From: Spisula solida
Taxonomy: Eukaryota > Mollusca > Bivalvia > Venerida > Mactridae
Assembly (NCBI GenBank): GCA_947247005.1
Contig: OX365949.1
Location: 8,690,001-8,754,000 of the forward strand
Reading direction: 5' to 3'
Length of the DNA stretch: 64,000 nt
Shown: one piece after another, positions 13,701 through 27,099 of the stretch
Numbering within the stretch: the stretch's first letter is position 1
How the letters are laid out: the number at the start of each line of letters is the position of its first letter
Notes under the pieces: model-generated
What the model was told of the DNA's origin: nothing
The model's input: the letters and a program-made list of their open reading frames with translations, nothing else
Databases searched by the model: none
Translations under genes and position numbers: made by a program

Positions 13701-16700
13701 TGCTATTTATAAAAGCTGGTATTATTCATCTGTTAACCTTTTTAAAATAAGTTTCTACGTACAATGAATGTTTTATTTATTTTACCAGGTAGTGAGGAGG
13801 AAAGGAAGGCAGTGGAGAAGGCGTTTGGAATAGCGAAGAATAAGAAGAAAGCTTTTGCTAGATCGCTCCATCATTCGCCTATTCTGGATCCTTATACGGA
13901 AGAGAAAGTCATGGAGGTACATACCTTGCATTCCTACTCCGAGTCGCTCTCGAATTTAAAACGCCACACCAAGTAACACATACATTTGGTATTTAAATTG
14001 AACACTCGTATTGACGGTCGTGATTTGCTTCATACGTATTGTAATTTAGAATGACTGCCGTCAAGTTACCCAAGTTGAGTTAGATCACAAGGATTGCTTG
14101 AAAATAAATATCAAGGAACTAGAAATGAAAACATGCACCTGCTAAGTAGCATAATATGATCGTTTTGTAGGTAGTAAGTTAGACAAAAATGACGGAAACA
14201 ATATTTACTATTCTAATTTCATTGACTTTATGTACATGTTGTACCTAATTAATTTTTTTATTCAATTTCTTACACCAAAGGCAAGCTTGTACAGACTCAG
14301 GAAGTGCATTTATATAATTTCTTAGTAAATCTGTATATGCCTGAGTCTGGCTATTTGACTTAATATTTCTGTGTTATCATTTTATTTTACTTTATTTGCA
14401 CAGAAAATTGAGTTTAAGTTGAATCATAGCAACGAAGTTATGATTGGCTCGGAGTTGCTGTTGGAAGTTGTTGCCAAAAATCCCGGTAAAAGGACCCAGC
14501 AAATTTATTACGTACAATTGCAAGTGTCACCCAAATCGTACACTGGATCCATAGGGGAAACATTCATTGACCGTTATTTTGATGGTTTCGAGTTAGAGTC
14601 CGGACAAGGTATGCATCCTACTTTTTATTGGCTTATGTTTGTAATCGTCTACAAAACTGAACTACTTGTGGTTCTATAGGATACTTGTAACATCATGTAG
14701 CTTTAGCATCATGAAATGTATATTTAAGTCACACATAGTTCTTTTAAACATATACTTGTATGTAGAATTTGTTTAGTACATTGTATAACACAATTACTTT
14801 CTAAAACCGAATCACAATGGTATCGTTTCAATTAACCTCTCTATGTATACATATAAGTCAAAACACAAACATTTACCGAAATGGTTGAACATAAAATTTT
14901 GTTAATTTTAGTTACTAGTTACAAACGATGCCAATAAACCAGGGTACTGTTTTATCAATGCATTTACGCTAGCGTAACTCTATTTTGTTCGTACATATTG
15001 CGTACATCAATAACCATTGCGCATTTGCGATGCCGGCGTTTCTGTAATGCTTCAAGATGTCTGTGCATGTTCTTGAACTACTACAGCTGGTGAGGTGAGG
15101 CGGCTGTAAAATGTCTCCCCGTACATACATTTGATGTGTAGTTACCATCTGCAATTATGGTAATATGCTAATTTAACAAACCGTGCAGTGTGTTATTCGT
15201 TTTGAGAGGCAGTATATAGGCGTACTTAAATTATCCATTTGCTTGGAAGGTGGGTTGTACGTTCTGTGACGGTCTCTTGCGCAGGTGGCTAGGCGATGCC
15301 ACCGTTTATGTATGGCTTTTGGTTTTCTGTGAGCGTAGTGGAAAGTCGACTCACTCTAAAACATGTTTAATTATAAAGTACTAGTATATCTATTTATTCT
15401 TGTTCAAAAACTCTTAACCCGTATTTCGAATTTCAGAAACAATGTTAAAAGTCCTTGTAACACCAGAAGACTATTTTACTCACCTAATTGAACAGGCAAA
15501 CCTTTATATAGAAGTTTATGGTGTTGTTGGTTCTCCCGCTGGTGGCGCTCCTCATCAAGAGACGACCAAGTCACATGACTTCCGGTTCAGGCGTCCAGAT
15601 TTAGACATTGAGGTGTGTCTTTGAGAGATATCGTTTGATTGTCTGTTTGATTTTGACCCCAAAGCATTCATACGACTAGTATTAAGATATTTGGAGAATT
15701 TGTAAAATACAGATGTAAATTCTTGAATTTGTCAAGTGTTGAAATCTCATGAGAGCAATGTCGGGTATATTACTGGTAATAATTCGAAATATTATTTATT
15801 TAGTGGTGATTTTGATACCGGTTTTTACTATTTCGTTTGGTCAGCGAATATAGCGAATAGAAACAGAACACTAAAGAATGATAAAATCTGTATAATAATA
15901 TACGATGGTATGGCATGTGTGATGGGAAGTTATCTGTCTGAAACAAACGTTTAGAAGATATGTGCTTAATCCTAATTGTTTATACACAATTAATAGCCGT
16001 AACCTAACAGACCGTATGGCGGGAATGGCACTTTCACGCTTCCGTTTTTAGTTAAAAGGCTTATTGTCAAATTTTAATATGAGACTTTTATGACACTAGT
16101 TATAAATATACCCCAAAGGATATTACGCAATGAAGGTCTTGCATGGGTACTAAAATATATTTATTGTAACGTCGATCAATTACAGGGACCAAAGGTAGGA
16201 GTGATAAACCAGCCAGTTGAATTCAAAGTGAGTTTCAAGAACCCATCCCCTGTTGCCTTCACTAACTGCACACTTTCCATGGGGAGCTCTGGATTCAGAG
16301 ACGTAGAAGACAAAAAACAACCGTAAGTTTATTTGTGCTGCATAATTAAGATTGTGGCTTTATCTGTATCCATCTGTACAGTTAGGATAAAAGTGGCTTA
16401 GTCAATTAATAGTATTACGATGTAAAACTAATGATAAAGGATTATCCAGACATCTATAATTGCAGTGCTTAACCGAAATACAATGTTCTGTATTCGCTTT
16501 ACTTGTTCAGACAATGATTGTAATATTTTGTGTACTCATACCATAAAACGTCACTCTCTTATGAGAATCTACTAATCATCTGGTTATTATACCATATAGC
16601 ACAACTACGTTAGTAGTCATATTTATATGGATGAGGACACATTAATACTACCTCAATTTCGTTCTTTCATTCAAAATGTTCTGTACTTTGGTTCGATTGG

Positions 16701-17446
16701 AACTAACCTAAAGTACAATGGTCATTTCCTAAACGATAGTTGTACTTAAAAATGTGATTTCATGTCCGTGTGTTGTTTCTAGATAACTCATGAACATTAT
16801 GAAAGTGTACTTGATTTTGATTTATTCATGCCAACGTCAAACGTTCTCGATACTAGTCATAGAGACAACATTTGTTTAACACTACCCGTTGCTTGCTCGG
16901 ACGCTCTAAACATTGCACCGACCGACAGTATACATCAAAGTATAGTTGCATAATTCAAACGGAAATGTAGTGTAAAGGAAGTACACGAGTTTGAAAATGA
17001 ACAAGAACATATTACTTATTCAAATTTGTGTTTGACAATAACGACATTTAAAACATTAAAACAAAACTCATACCACGAAAAGTGTACAATATTCAATTCA
17101 GCGTTATTGATCGATAATGGGTGAAATTTTAATATTTGTACATAATTAGAAAGTTTAACTTTTTTAAATAGCAATCCAAACTATATCAACAAATATAAAG
17201 TCAATTTATTTTTCTACACAGAACTGTGTTGGTTTCCTTATATGAAAGTAGACTGTGTTTGAACCAATTATGAATCGTATATATAATACATAATTTGTAC
17301 TTTTCAGAAACGTGCCTGTTGGTGGAACATATGAGAGTACATTCACAATGATCCCTAAACGGAAGAAGGAACATGAAGTCGTGTTTACATTCGATTGTTA
17401 TGAGCTTAAAGATATCGCAGGATCAGCATCTATTGTGATTTCTTAA
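1749..17446 (+). CDS. TG-A: transglutaminase, complete, 18 coding exons
   Basis: Protein-glutamine gamma-glutamyltransferase, a calcium-dependent enzyme that makes isopeptide cross-links between Gln and Lys side chains. Coding exons: 1749-1891, 3574-3671, 4680-4803, 6445-6611, 6979-7109, 7406-7559, 9131-9249, 9973-10086, 10513-10684, 10971-11115, 12082-12188, 12641-12803, 13185-13330, 13789-13916, 14404-14608, 15437-15612, 16186-16322, 17308-17446. They join in frame to 2568 nt, 855 aa, ending in TAA. The triad is Cys398 in YGQCWVF, His459 in NFHVWNE and Asp483 in VIDATPQE. The Cys-His and His-Asp spacings (61, 24) are close to those of vertebrate enzymes. The calcium-site motif VNAD is intact (Asp525). 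The start is chosen because the exon opens with CAG|TATAA..GCCATG, as in TG-C. The protein is longer than human TG2 (687 aa) because of its N-terminal extension. No signal peptide or membrane segment is seen. An ATTAAA at 17850 is a weak polyadenylation candidate. Confidence 0.95.
4740..7559 (+). other. TG-A transglutaminase N domain exons
   Basis: The end of exon 3 through exon 6 encodes the beta-sandwich N domain (about residues 97-270). Family-typical features are ELVVRRG followed by [11 protein letters not shown] in exon 4, [10 protein letters not shown] in exon 5, and [15 protein letters not shown] with ILFNPWC in exon 6. These match the N-domain strands and the FNPWC entry to the core of known transglutaminases. 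Confidence 0.9.
5189..6421. mobile_element. Element A: non-autonomous TIR transposon, mariner-like ends (TG-A intron 3)
   Basis: CGAGGGGCATTCTGAAAGTT at 5189 is repeated as its reverse complement ending at 6421. The inverted repeats stay recognisable for about 90 bp (through TGACATACCAATGTAA in the right arm). TAA flanks both ends. The roughly 1.23 kb interior has no transposase-like ORF. The CGAGGGG terminus is typical of many Tc1/mariner elements; the family name is inference. Confidence 0.75.
7600..7715 (+). mobile_element. SINE-like family 1 copy (TG-A intron 6)
   Basis: Contains TGGACATTGTGCC, then GTGCTCGGCTGGTTAAGTTA and GTGCTGCCTTCTCTGTCCG, all diagnostic of this family. It starts only about 40 bp after the exon 6 donor. 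Confidence 0.75.
8687..8787. repeat. 29-bp perfect palindrome with GC-rich loop
   Basis: The left arm 8687-8715 (starting GTTAGAACATATTAAG) is an exact reverse complement of 8759-8787. The 43-bp loop contains GCGGAGCGAGCGAAGCGAAG, unlike the surrounding AT-rich intron. It could be a MITE core or a recent foldback insertion in TG-A intron 6. Confidence 0.9.
8991..9054. repeat. Second palindrome, TG-A intron 6
   Basis: GAGCAGCTGA then TATTTTCACTCGTGGC is followed, after a 3-bp spacer, by GCCACTCGTGAAAATAT and TTCAGCTGCTC. This is a near-perfect 64-bp hairpin, about 200 bp from the 29-bp palindrome. The two may be parts of one foldback element covering about 8600-9100. Confidence 0.85.
9322..9418 (+). 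mobile_element. SINE-like family 1 copy (TG-A intron 7)
   Basis: Carries GTTGGACATTGTCTGTGCCG, TGTGCTCGGCTGGTTAAGCT and CTTCCCTGTCTGACTTAATA, ending CATCTTTTTG, which is the family 3' end. Confidence 0.8.
9690..9770 (+). repeat. Dispersed repeat F, copy 1
   Basis: CGATAATGAGAAAGG and GGTATATTCCACAAAGGTGG recur in reverse complement at about 47480-47550. The element's limits and class are not clear. Confidence 0.5.
13789..17446 (+). other. TG-A hinge and two C-terminal beta-barrel exons
   Basis: Exon 14 is a Lys/Glu-rich hinge with the usual [12 protein letters not shown] opening. Exons 15-16 encode the first barrel (from about residue 638; [17 protein letters not shown] motif). Exons 17-18 encode the second barrel ([10 protein letters not shown], then the conserved C-terminal [12 protein letters not shown]). 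Exons 15-18 are 205, 176, 137 and 139 nt, identical in length to those of TG-B. Confidence 0.92.
15180..15330 (+). repeat. Dispersed repeat E, copy 1 (TG-A intron 15)
   Basis: Blocks such as AGTATATAGGC, ATCCATTTG, GGTGGCTAGGCGATGCC and GTATGGCTTTTGGTTTTCTGTG recur in the same order at 58668-58805 in TG-C intron 6. The repeat is about 140 bp, with no coding content and unknown class. Confidence 0.6.
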
Positions 17447-18320
17447 ACTGAAGTGTCTTATTTTTTTTGTTATCTTAATTAACTTCTTATTGTATTTGGT
17501 ACTTTTGTAGTATTGACAAAATGTATACAACATTAGCAATCTGTGAGAACAATTGCCTGAACAAGATTTATATATTTAAAGTCACACAGTGTCAAAACAA
17601 TGGAGCTATTGATCCAAAGGGGAAACACTTATATTATGTTCTTGTGTCGCATATTCAAATTACATAATTCGTACAAAACATGTTAATACCAACATTGTTT
17701 TTGGTTTTCATTGGAGTATTTAACGAGAAATGTTATATGTTCTCTGTCGTGGTATTTGTATGTTGAGACCTGCGTATTGTTTTGAATCCGCCATCACTGC
17801 AACAAGCAGCGTGTTGATACATTTTGCATGCAGTCATCAAATGGTCATAATTAAAGAAATATTTTTTTCCATATATTGATGTGATAGCAATGTGATATAT
17901 TCGTGCCATAGCTTTCATTATGTACGTTTACTTTTGTGTGCGAACTGAGTTAGTTTAAGGATTTCATTTTACAGAAATGTTTCAACCATACTTAACAGTA
18001 ATCATTGTTTAAAGTAACAAAATACTCTAGTTTAGTTTAGTGAATGGCAATTTGGTTGTTAATCAATGTAAATCGAAATGTAATTGGTTATAATAATTTG
18101 ATATTGTACGAAATACTTTCTTTTCTTCTAATATCAGTACCTTAATACATTTTATACAATTGTTACTTCAAGTATTATATAATTGCAATTGCATACAATT
18201 AATTAGAACTTTACCTCAAATGTTATACGCAATTAACCTCGAAATATACATTTTAATATTACTTTTATCTCTATTCTGTAATTTATTTTACTCAAAATAT
18301 ACCTATATAATAATATATAT

Positions 18321-19845
18321 GAGCCAGTCTCCAGGAAAACCTGCTATTTTGACAAACATATTGACTTTAAGATTTTCCATAGTATTACAGGATAATGTTA
18401 AATAAGCAAATTGCAAAAGAAATTATGTTAATATCTTGAGTTTTAAGGAAGTTACAGCTATTTTTGTAGAGTCCCTATTCAGAACTTTTTGTGTGACGTC
18501 GCAAACGTCATTCAAACGTTATTCGACGTAACTGAAATAAGTATTTCATTATTACACCATTTGAACAATTATTGACATAAACTGTCAAAATAGTACCAAA
18601 TTCTATAATTATGTTTCACTTTTCAAAATATATATCAAAATTGTTTGCATTCAGAGAAAGGCTACTTCTGTTTTAAACAACTTAATCCTCTTTTTTCTCA
18701 ATCGGAGTACTTTTCTGAAATTGGTCACCATAGCAACGAAGTACGAGGGGTGTTCCATATGTATTGTCACTTGGGTCACAAATAAAAAAAAATCGTTGAT
18801 ATCTTTAAATCTTTATACATTTCTAGAACCATCAAGATTTCCGCGATATTTCGTGAAAGAATCAATAAAATTTAATTACCGGAATGTTGTTTCTGTTGTC
18901 TTTTCAAAGGACTAGTAATAGACACTGCGACTTTGTTCGAATAACTGTCGATTAAAACTTCCTTTCGGGAAATATTCTTATTCCACAACTAACATACCGT
19001 AAATATTGTAAATTCCTTCGATAAAAACATGATTTGCTGTACTTGATTGTCATTTTTAACAAAATAAGAGCATTTCAAAGTCGCGAAAATAAGTGTCAAA
19101 ATTAGTCAAAAAAGCATGCTACTTTTCAATGAAAATTTTCGATTAGTTTAATTGATTGGAATTTGACATATCATACAGGTATGTAAGCCATTGACCATCA
19201 ACATTGGTTTTTGGGAAGAATTTGCGATCAAAATACAATTGATATGAAGTTATCGGTGCGTGAAACAACAAGCATCATTTGGTATAAATTAGAGTGATCT
19301 CCCTTGTTTTGACCGTCCTACTAGTAGACAACAAATAATTTCATTTTGATTTAAAGTTCTAATGGAAGTATAAGGGTCCAGTTATGGTATCTTATGTTGC
19401 AGTTTAAAGAATACTGACATTTACTTTTCTAAACAACTATTGCAAAGATGACACAAATTTAGCTTAAAATTAACATAAGGCCAGTGTACTCGAGCATACC
19501 CTCTTCTAAGTTCAATAAATTACTTAATTGTTGACGAAAGGCTATGTAATTTTCCAGATATAGAATAGAAACATGCACCTTTTAGACAGTCATCGTAGAA
19601 TCCTTCTAAATATTGCCATAGAAAAATGCAAAGGACAGTGACAATACATATGGAACACTCCTCGTATGTGTTTTCGACATAATTCATTGTAAAATTTAAC
19701 GCTAACGTATAGTACTATATTGGTCAATTACTTAAAATAGAATCAAAAGATATGTATTTGTCCTTATTTGAGAGCTTTATCAAAATCTTGTTACATATAG
19801 TAATTACATAATGTCATTATAGCAGATTTTCCTGGAGACTGGCTC
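18321..19845. mobile_element. Outer TIR element carrying nested element B
   Basis: GAGCCAGTCTCCAGGAAAAC at 18321 reappears as its reverse complement ending at 19845. The TIRs are 27 bp, with one mismatch. Removing the nested 921-bp element B leaves an outer element of about 600 bp with no coding potential. Both ends abut AT-repeat sequence, so the target duplication is ambiguous. Confidence 0.75.
18744..19664. mobile_element. Element B: mariner-like non-autonomous TIR transposon
   Basis: Begins CGAGGGGTGTTCCATATGTA and ends with the complementary CATATGGAACACTCCTCG. TA dinucleotides flank both ends (18742-18743 and 19665-19666), the Tc1/mariner target duplication. The 921-bp interior has no transposase ORF. 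It aligns along its length with element C. Confidence 0.85.
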
Positions 19846-20144
19846 ATATGTAGTTGTTTTTTCACCAATGATAGCGCTTGAGAAGATATTTTTAACACCC
19901 TGTATACTTATTGAAGACAGCCTATGCACACTTAAAAGACACAGTCAAACAATCATCTTCAGTTTACGAACTGGCCCTTGTGATTTAAGGAACCATTTTA
20001 AAAGTATTTGGGTATTGTGGAGACAGCGGTGTGTCAGTGCGGAAGGTGTGTAGAGTAGAAGAGACCTGTCCATAAACGGCATATCTTTCTCAAACTGGAG
20101 GAAGTCCGACAGAACGTTTTGCACACAGACACGACCATTGATAC

Positions 20145-20230
20145 CAAAAAGATAATAGAAAGTCGAATAGGGAATGCAGCACTCAACTTAACCAGCCGAG
20201 TACAGAAAACATAAAAAACATCAAGGCATA
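20145..20230 (-). mobile_element. SINE-like family 1 copy, reversed
   Basis: Reads as the reverse complement of the family: AAAAAGATAATA, GCAGCACTCAACTTAACCAG, CCGAGTACAGAAAACATAAA. The 5' part is missing. Confidence 0.8.
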
Positions 20231-23200
20231 ATAATTATTATTATAAGCTATTTACAACGTACATAGAGCAGACGACCACAGGTGTGTCTATTATAGAATG
20301 ATTAAAGTACGTACTTCATAAAACATAAAATAGGTGAAATGACAGTAGGTTATCACGATCGACTATAGGAAAAAAATCAATAGTGACATTGAACTAAAAG
20401 CACTTGTACTCCACCAGAGGCGTATCATGTTACCTGGAGAACAAAATACGGTATTTAAATACATTCAATTCATACCCCATTAGAACGAACTCTAGTATTT
20501 ATGAATATTGGTTTTGAAAGGCTGTGTGTTACTTAATGTATATCGATTATAGCAGGTACCCGACCTATCTATTGGCTTGCTTTTTATGATCTTTACCAGT
20601 TGAATCTTTAATCACGCAGCGCAGCGACCTGCTAGACAACATACGACGAAAACAAAATAACTGCAAATAGTTGTCGCACTTCATTGAATGTTTAGTTGGT
20701 GAATGCTGAAGACGGAAATTATAATTCAAATTGAACTTTTGGCTAACTGGTAAGTAAAAGTTATGTTATGATGGTTGCTTGGGCGAAATTGTAAATAAAC
20801 AACATGGGTAGCGAATCGAATGTATCATTTGAGTTTAATATTTTAAATATATATGAGAGAATAGTATACACAAACATGCATAATAAATTCGTACCTAAGA
20901 TAACAACATGTATTTAAACATGCAAAACAACATAAACATTAATCGTTTATCTATTTATTATTGCATGAAAGCTTACGGTGTCTAATGACAAGTAAATATT
21001 ACTATCATAGTGTAAGTGTGATATGGTGCTATACTGGTAGGCGTACATTTCATAATATGAACTTAAATCATGAGTGTATGCATTAAAGTTTTTATGTGGC
21101 TATGGGGATGAAAATTTATTGTAAACTTTTCAAATTGAGGAATGTCCTGCTTTGTTAGTTGATACATAAATCGATGTTAATAGATACATTGAGTTCAGTT
21201 TGACAACTGCGGATCATCATCTTGATAAAATAATAATGCTTATTCCAATGACTTCACTATCATATAGTTATTATATGCAATGTTCCGTGCTAATTAATGC
21301 AAACTATTTGCTTAAATATGTCTATGATGAGGGATTCGATACCTGTAATGATGTTATGTGTTTGTATGCCAATTTGTTTATGCATGTATAATTATATATA
21401 ATGTTGTGACGTTATATATATTGGCCGATTTGTTTTGTATATCCACCATTACAATGTTTTAAGCACTGCGATTTCGTTTTAGATCATAGACGACACTTGA
21501 ATAATTTGTTGAACTTATATTTGTATGACGAATAACTTAATAGGTCTAGCAATTTCGGTTTCGTTTAAGCCTAGTTAAATTGCATGCATACCAGGTACTT
21601 GGTTGAACCTGCTGTGGGTCTATATAAAAAAATTATGTATGTGAGTTTTTTGGGGCTGATGACCAATCAGTTATGATAATTTGTATATTTATGTGTTGTA
21701 AATAATTATGCCTGATATGTTTTACTTAACTTTGTTATAATCTTCAACTATGGAGGAAAATAAACATATTATTATTATAATCTGTATTTTGTGACTAAAC
21801 CTGTATTTGTTTAAGGCCGAAATAAACGTATTGTATCATACATAGATGTATCATAACTCAACTGTACAGGTTGGGTTTTACCGGGACTAGTTACTCGGTA
21901 AACATGATAGTCCATTCAAAATAAAATTTGACCTAGACAAAATTGCAAAAGATTTTTTTTCAATACTGGACGATAGTATACGTTTATATATACATACCAT
22001 TAAAACCCGCACCTTGAAATATGAGGGGAAAGTTGTTTAAATCAAGTTTTGATTATCGTTTTTTACCATCAGCGACGATGTCGTAAACGGTTTTCCATAC
22101 TCGGTATTTTTCGATGACGTCACGGATGACATCATAATAAAATGGAAGGTATAGTTATAAACAATCGATATCTGGGTTAAAAATCGATGTATTTTTATCA
22201 TAAATAAAGCTGAAAGGGTTCATTTGAAGTAAGTATGATGTATTTACACAAGGCATGGCATTATGGGAATGTGTACGTGCACACACATAGCAAATTAATT
22301 TGAAATTGCATGATTTTGCGGAAAGTAGAGGAATCTAAATATTCTTTTGTTTGAGTTTTTTTTTTTGGTTGAATGATAAATTTGTCTATATTGATCTATT
22401 TAATAGTCACGGTAATATAAAAATAGCGATAAGACGCTTTAAATAACAAAAAATGGAAATTAATAAAGATGACCTGCTGAACCAAAAAAATAAGTACGGA
22501 AGCGTGTTCGTGCCATCAATTTAACGAATTTTTCACAAGTGCCGTTATGTTTTGGAAGTTATCTCTTAAACAAGCGGTAAAAATTGTGTATTTTTTCACG
22601 TCATTCTATTCCTAGCATGATATTGTGTGTATATACAAATTGTGAGCAAATTCTATCGATAGGAACACTTAATATGACAAGAAACTGCAGATTGAATATC
22701 CGTCTAGAACATGATAGATCTAATAAATGTACTTTATATTTCACAAAGTTTTTCTTCCATTAGGTCTTATTATAAATTTGTTTATACACTGTATACAGGA
22801 ACCCAGTATGAATTCAATTAGTGATAGAATTGGAATAGATCTATAGAATCTTCGTAGCTGTCTTAAAATTTAAGTTAATTGTTTTTTCATATTACGAATA
22901 TTTCTTATCAGATAAAATGTTTAAGTTTTAACTAAGTATTATTAAATAAACAATAATCTTCATTTTGTAGGAGTGAAACACATTGAATAACGATTATAGT
23001 TATACATGTACATGTATTTGTTATTCTATATACTTATTACGTTTTGCTTGAAGATAACCATAATAAAGGGTGTGAGGTCAGCATCATGAATATTACCACG
23101 GAGATTATCGATGTATAACATCGCAGTCACCTGAATAGATTTATTTAAAGCAAATCGGCATATATACATACCTTTAGCCATTTACATAACTCATAAAAAG

Positions 23201-23595
23201 GTGAAGTGAAATTCATCTATATATATAATAACACTAACTACAACTTAAGACACAAACGGGTGTTTAATGAATAAATTGAACATGCTAGTAATTTGCTTTT
23301 TCGTGATATTTGCAAATAAGCTACTCATGTAAAGTTGAGGAAGGTGAGAGACAGTGTGAACAGGACAAGTGAGATCAGATACTAAAACATATAAGGGACA
23401 GATGATACATACAGAGTGTTTCAAAACCTATACACACGAACTCAATTTAACATGTAAAACAGATTGAAATAATGTACAGAACACCTGCACATAATACATA
23501 CTTTCCACTCCTATTTCAGGAAAGCTACAAAGTGTGCCTTTTAAAAGCACTATACATTGAATGTGCAATAAATTTCCAACTGCATGCCGCATGTA

Positions 23596-24750
23596 CGAGG
23601 GGTGTTCAATATAATATAATGTATTTGGTCACAAAGTTCGTTGATTCTAGATTTCGTTTTATGTTTATGGCACCATCAACCATTCAACTAATTTCCTGAA
23701 AATTTCACTAAATTGCAATTACCGGATTGGTGTTTCAGATTGTTGTCTTTTTCAAGGGTTAGTAATAGACACACAATAAGAGAACAAATGTCCACTAACA
23801 TTTCATTTCGGGATATAAACTTTTTTTTTGCATATGATTAAAATAATGTGCATGCCTGCCATAAAAACAGGATTTGGTGTCCTTTTAGTACAAAATAAGA
23901 TAATTTTAAAGTCGCGAATATATGTGTAGAAATGAGACCAACTCGCTAGTTGTTATTTTTTATTAGTTTTATTGGTTAAAATTTGGCATATTACACAAGA
24001 AAGTATTCCTTGGACACACGGTATAACCCGACGAATAGGCCACCGAGTGACGAATACCCAACAGAAGTAAACACTGATGACAGGTGAGTAGTGATGTTAT
24101 ATTTCTTACCAGCAAATCGCGATATCGAGATTTCTTTTGGATCTAAGAATTTGTGAATGACTACGAAGGTTGAAGCTTACTATTCAAAGAATCTCGCGTG
24201 CTATCTTTGCGGAATAAAGCTGATAGCGCCTGTTTATACACGACATGCCGAAAATAATGTTCAAATCTAACATACATTGGCCGAAATTAAACCGTGTTGG
24301 GGTCATCAACATTAATTTCTGGGAAGTATTTGCGAACAAAACATAATTGATACGAAGTCATTGGTGCGTGAACAAACAAGTATCATTTTGAATGAACAAG
24401 ACTGGTCTCCCCTGTTGTCGACCGTCTTACTCGTAGACAACAAATAAATTCATTTTTATTTTAAGCTCTGAGGCACACATACGAATTCAGTATCGTATGT
24501 TGCAGTTTAATGAATGATGACGTTTATTTTTCTTAACAACTACAACAAATTCTGCTCAAAATGAAAATAAGGGCAGTATACTCGAGTATACCTTAGTTCC
24601 ATACATATTACTTAATTTTTGGCGTAAGCCATGCAATTTCCATGCATAGAGAAGAAATATCCACATTTTAAACATTAGTCGTAGAATAATTCTAAATATT
24701 GTCTTAGAACAATTCAAAGGATATGAACAATACATTTTGAACGCCCATCG
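23596..24750. mobile_element. Element C: mariner-like TIR transposon, diverged sister of B
   Basis: Starts CGAGGGGTGTTCAATAT and ends TTTTGAACGCCCATCG, flanked by TA on both sides. Interior blocks such as GGGTTAGTAATAGACAC and GTCATCAACATTAATTTCTG match element B in order. It is longer than B because of an extra block at about 24000-24300. No transposase ORF survives. Confidence 0.8.
24000..24300. mobile_element. Insertion nested in element C
   Basis: About 290 bp is present in C but absent from the aligned position in B. Its edges carry ACACGGTATAACCC on the left and an opposing TTAAACCGTGTT on the right, suggesting short degenerate TIRs. Boundaries are approximate. Confidence 0.5.
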
Positions 24751-27099
24751 TATATAATGTTAAAGTATTTGCTATATTTAAAACCACGTCGTTTGACAAT
24801 TATTTTGCAATATGATACCAATGCGTGCACAAAACGTATCCAGTTATATTGTTAACAATGATGTCACAATTATGTTGGTACAAAGCGACTTAAAACCTCG
24901 TAACTCGACATAATAGACAAGGTCGATACGCTGATAGTATCTGAAAATAATTTTGCACAAAATCCAAATGCATACAGAACTTAACAAAAAAAAAGTTATA
25001 GCCGAACATGTCTTTGTTTAATTTGAATATAACACTCCGGCGCAATTTTTGCAGTATAAACCATATACGGTAGTACATAAATGAATATAAAGCACTGTTT
25101 TTTTGTTGGCGACTTAAATACTGAAACAGGATATAATCAACTACCGCGTACACAAAAAGCCAATGAAGATATTTTGCAATTTAGATCTTGACTTGTACCT
25201 AAACATAACGTTGCACAAAATATCAATGCATACAAAACTTAACAAAAAAATCTAAAACCGAAACAGTCATTGTTTAATTTGAACGTAACTCTCCGGCAGT
25301 ATAAAGCATATAGTAAATAAATGAATTCAAGTCAAATAGTTTCCTGCGGGTGATTACCTGCGGCCTTGTAATTTAGTTGTATTGTTTAGGATGTGGTTTT
25401 TGCAGTTTGGATGCAATTCGAATTTATTCCTGTGTAAGTTTAAATTAATGTTTCTGTCAAAATAATTCCAATACATGTAAAATCGGACAACACCGATTAT
25501 CCTCCAATTATTTGGTTGTGTTAATGTATGTGTCGAACGAATGAACAAATTCAAAAGAATTATAATTTTTTTATCAGGTATCAATACCATGCTTCTGTTA
25601 ATCTAGCGATGTGTTCTCTACGGGATGTAGTGCATTCATTACCCACTATATTTATTACTGACTGGGAATGTTATGCAGCTGCAGACACCTGCTGTTTAGA
25701 TTCGTGGTCTCGCGTTCAAAGTGAAATTTCGGAATAGTTCTGCTTTCTTTGGTAAATAAACTATTGTAATGCGATAAATACCGATGTTATCCGCATGGAA
25801 TAATGGAATTAGTCTGGTTCACGACATTCTTACAAAATGCTTCTTTATTTGGATATTTTTTTTGAAATCGTAAACCATCGAGAACATGTCACGTGCCCCT
25901 CCATGGTCATTTTACTTTTGGCAATCCAATATAACCTGCGGCCGCAGGTTAATAACAACAATGATTGTGCAATATTTGTTAAGCTTATACAGCTATTACT
26001 CGCTCTGTGGGATTTCTAACATTGCCTGGAATAGCCAATTCATACGGTATGGTGTATCTAACAGTGATCGGAAAATTCATGATTTGCTTCTTGTGGTCTC
26101 TAACATCATTAGCTTGGCATTATATTCCATTCATTGCACAGTACAGTACACAACACTCCTTGTGTCGGCTGTGACCTTTTTGTGGATTACTTAAAACGCC
26201 ATGCTTAGTGATTACTAGTACTTAATACTCCTCCTCGATAAACCCCGGCCGGGCTCCATTGGGCACCTAGCACTTATTGACACACACATTCCTGTCTATG
26301 TAGGGTACCTATCCTAGTATTCATTGGAACAACCAATCATTATTTCATGTGGCAGAGCTACATATAAGGTTTTGGGGTATTTTACCCCCTACTTTCAATT
26401 TAATTGGGTTTTGACAAATTTTAATTGGGTATTTGATAAAACTCATAGGGTATAATTATGATATTTATATACTATTTTTCACTAAAAAATCATTTTCAAT
26501 TTGAGTATTTCAGATTGTCTTTGCTTTGTCTTACTCCCTCCTCTCAAAATCGATTGGGTTGTTATGAAAATTAATTGAGTAATTACCCCAATACGCAGCT
26601 CATCTGTAGCTCTGTGTGGTATATGTCACTCCTTGGCACAGCGGTCAGGCTTTATTTGGTTAATGCAACTGCATAATTCAGCCAGTGTCCTAGATCTATT
26701 GGTACCTAGTATTGGACCATGTGATAGTTAACACTGTCGAATACAGATATTCCTGGCAATATGGGAGATATCTTACACTGTTTAACATAGCCATCTATGT
26801 GTCCTTGTAGTACCTAATGCAGTCAGGTGCACTCATTGGGGAACCTACCACTACCTACTTAAAATTTCTGACTCGTGAGAGTTACCTTACCATGTATTTC
26901 TGGCTCCATTGAGTACCTATCAAGGTTGGGTACTTCCATTATACGCTCTGTATCATAGGCTTTTGTCAAGAAGAGCCATTCTGCGCTTTTATGATACAGG
27001 ACACAACTATTCATTGTGCCGTACCGACCTCCAGCACACAAAATCTTTCCCCAGGGCATTGCATAGCATACACATTAATACAAAATGAACACATGCCCC

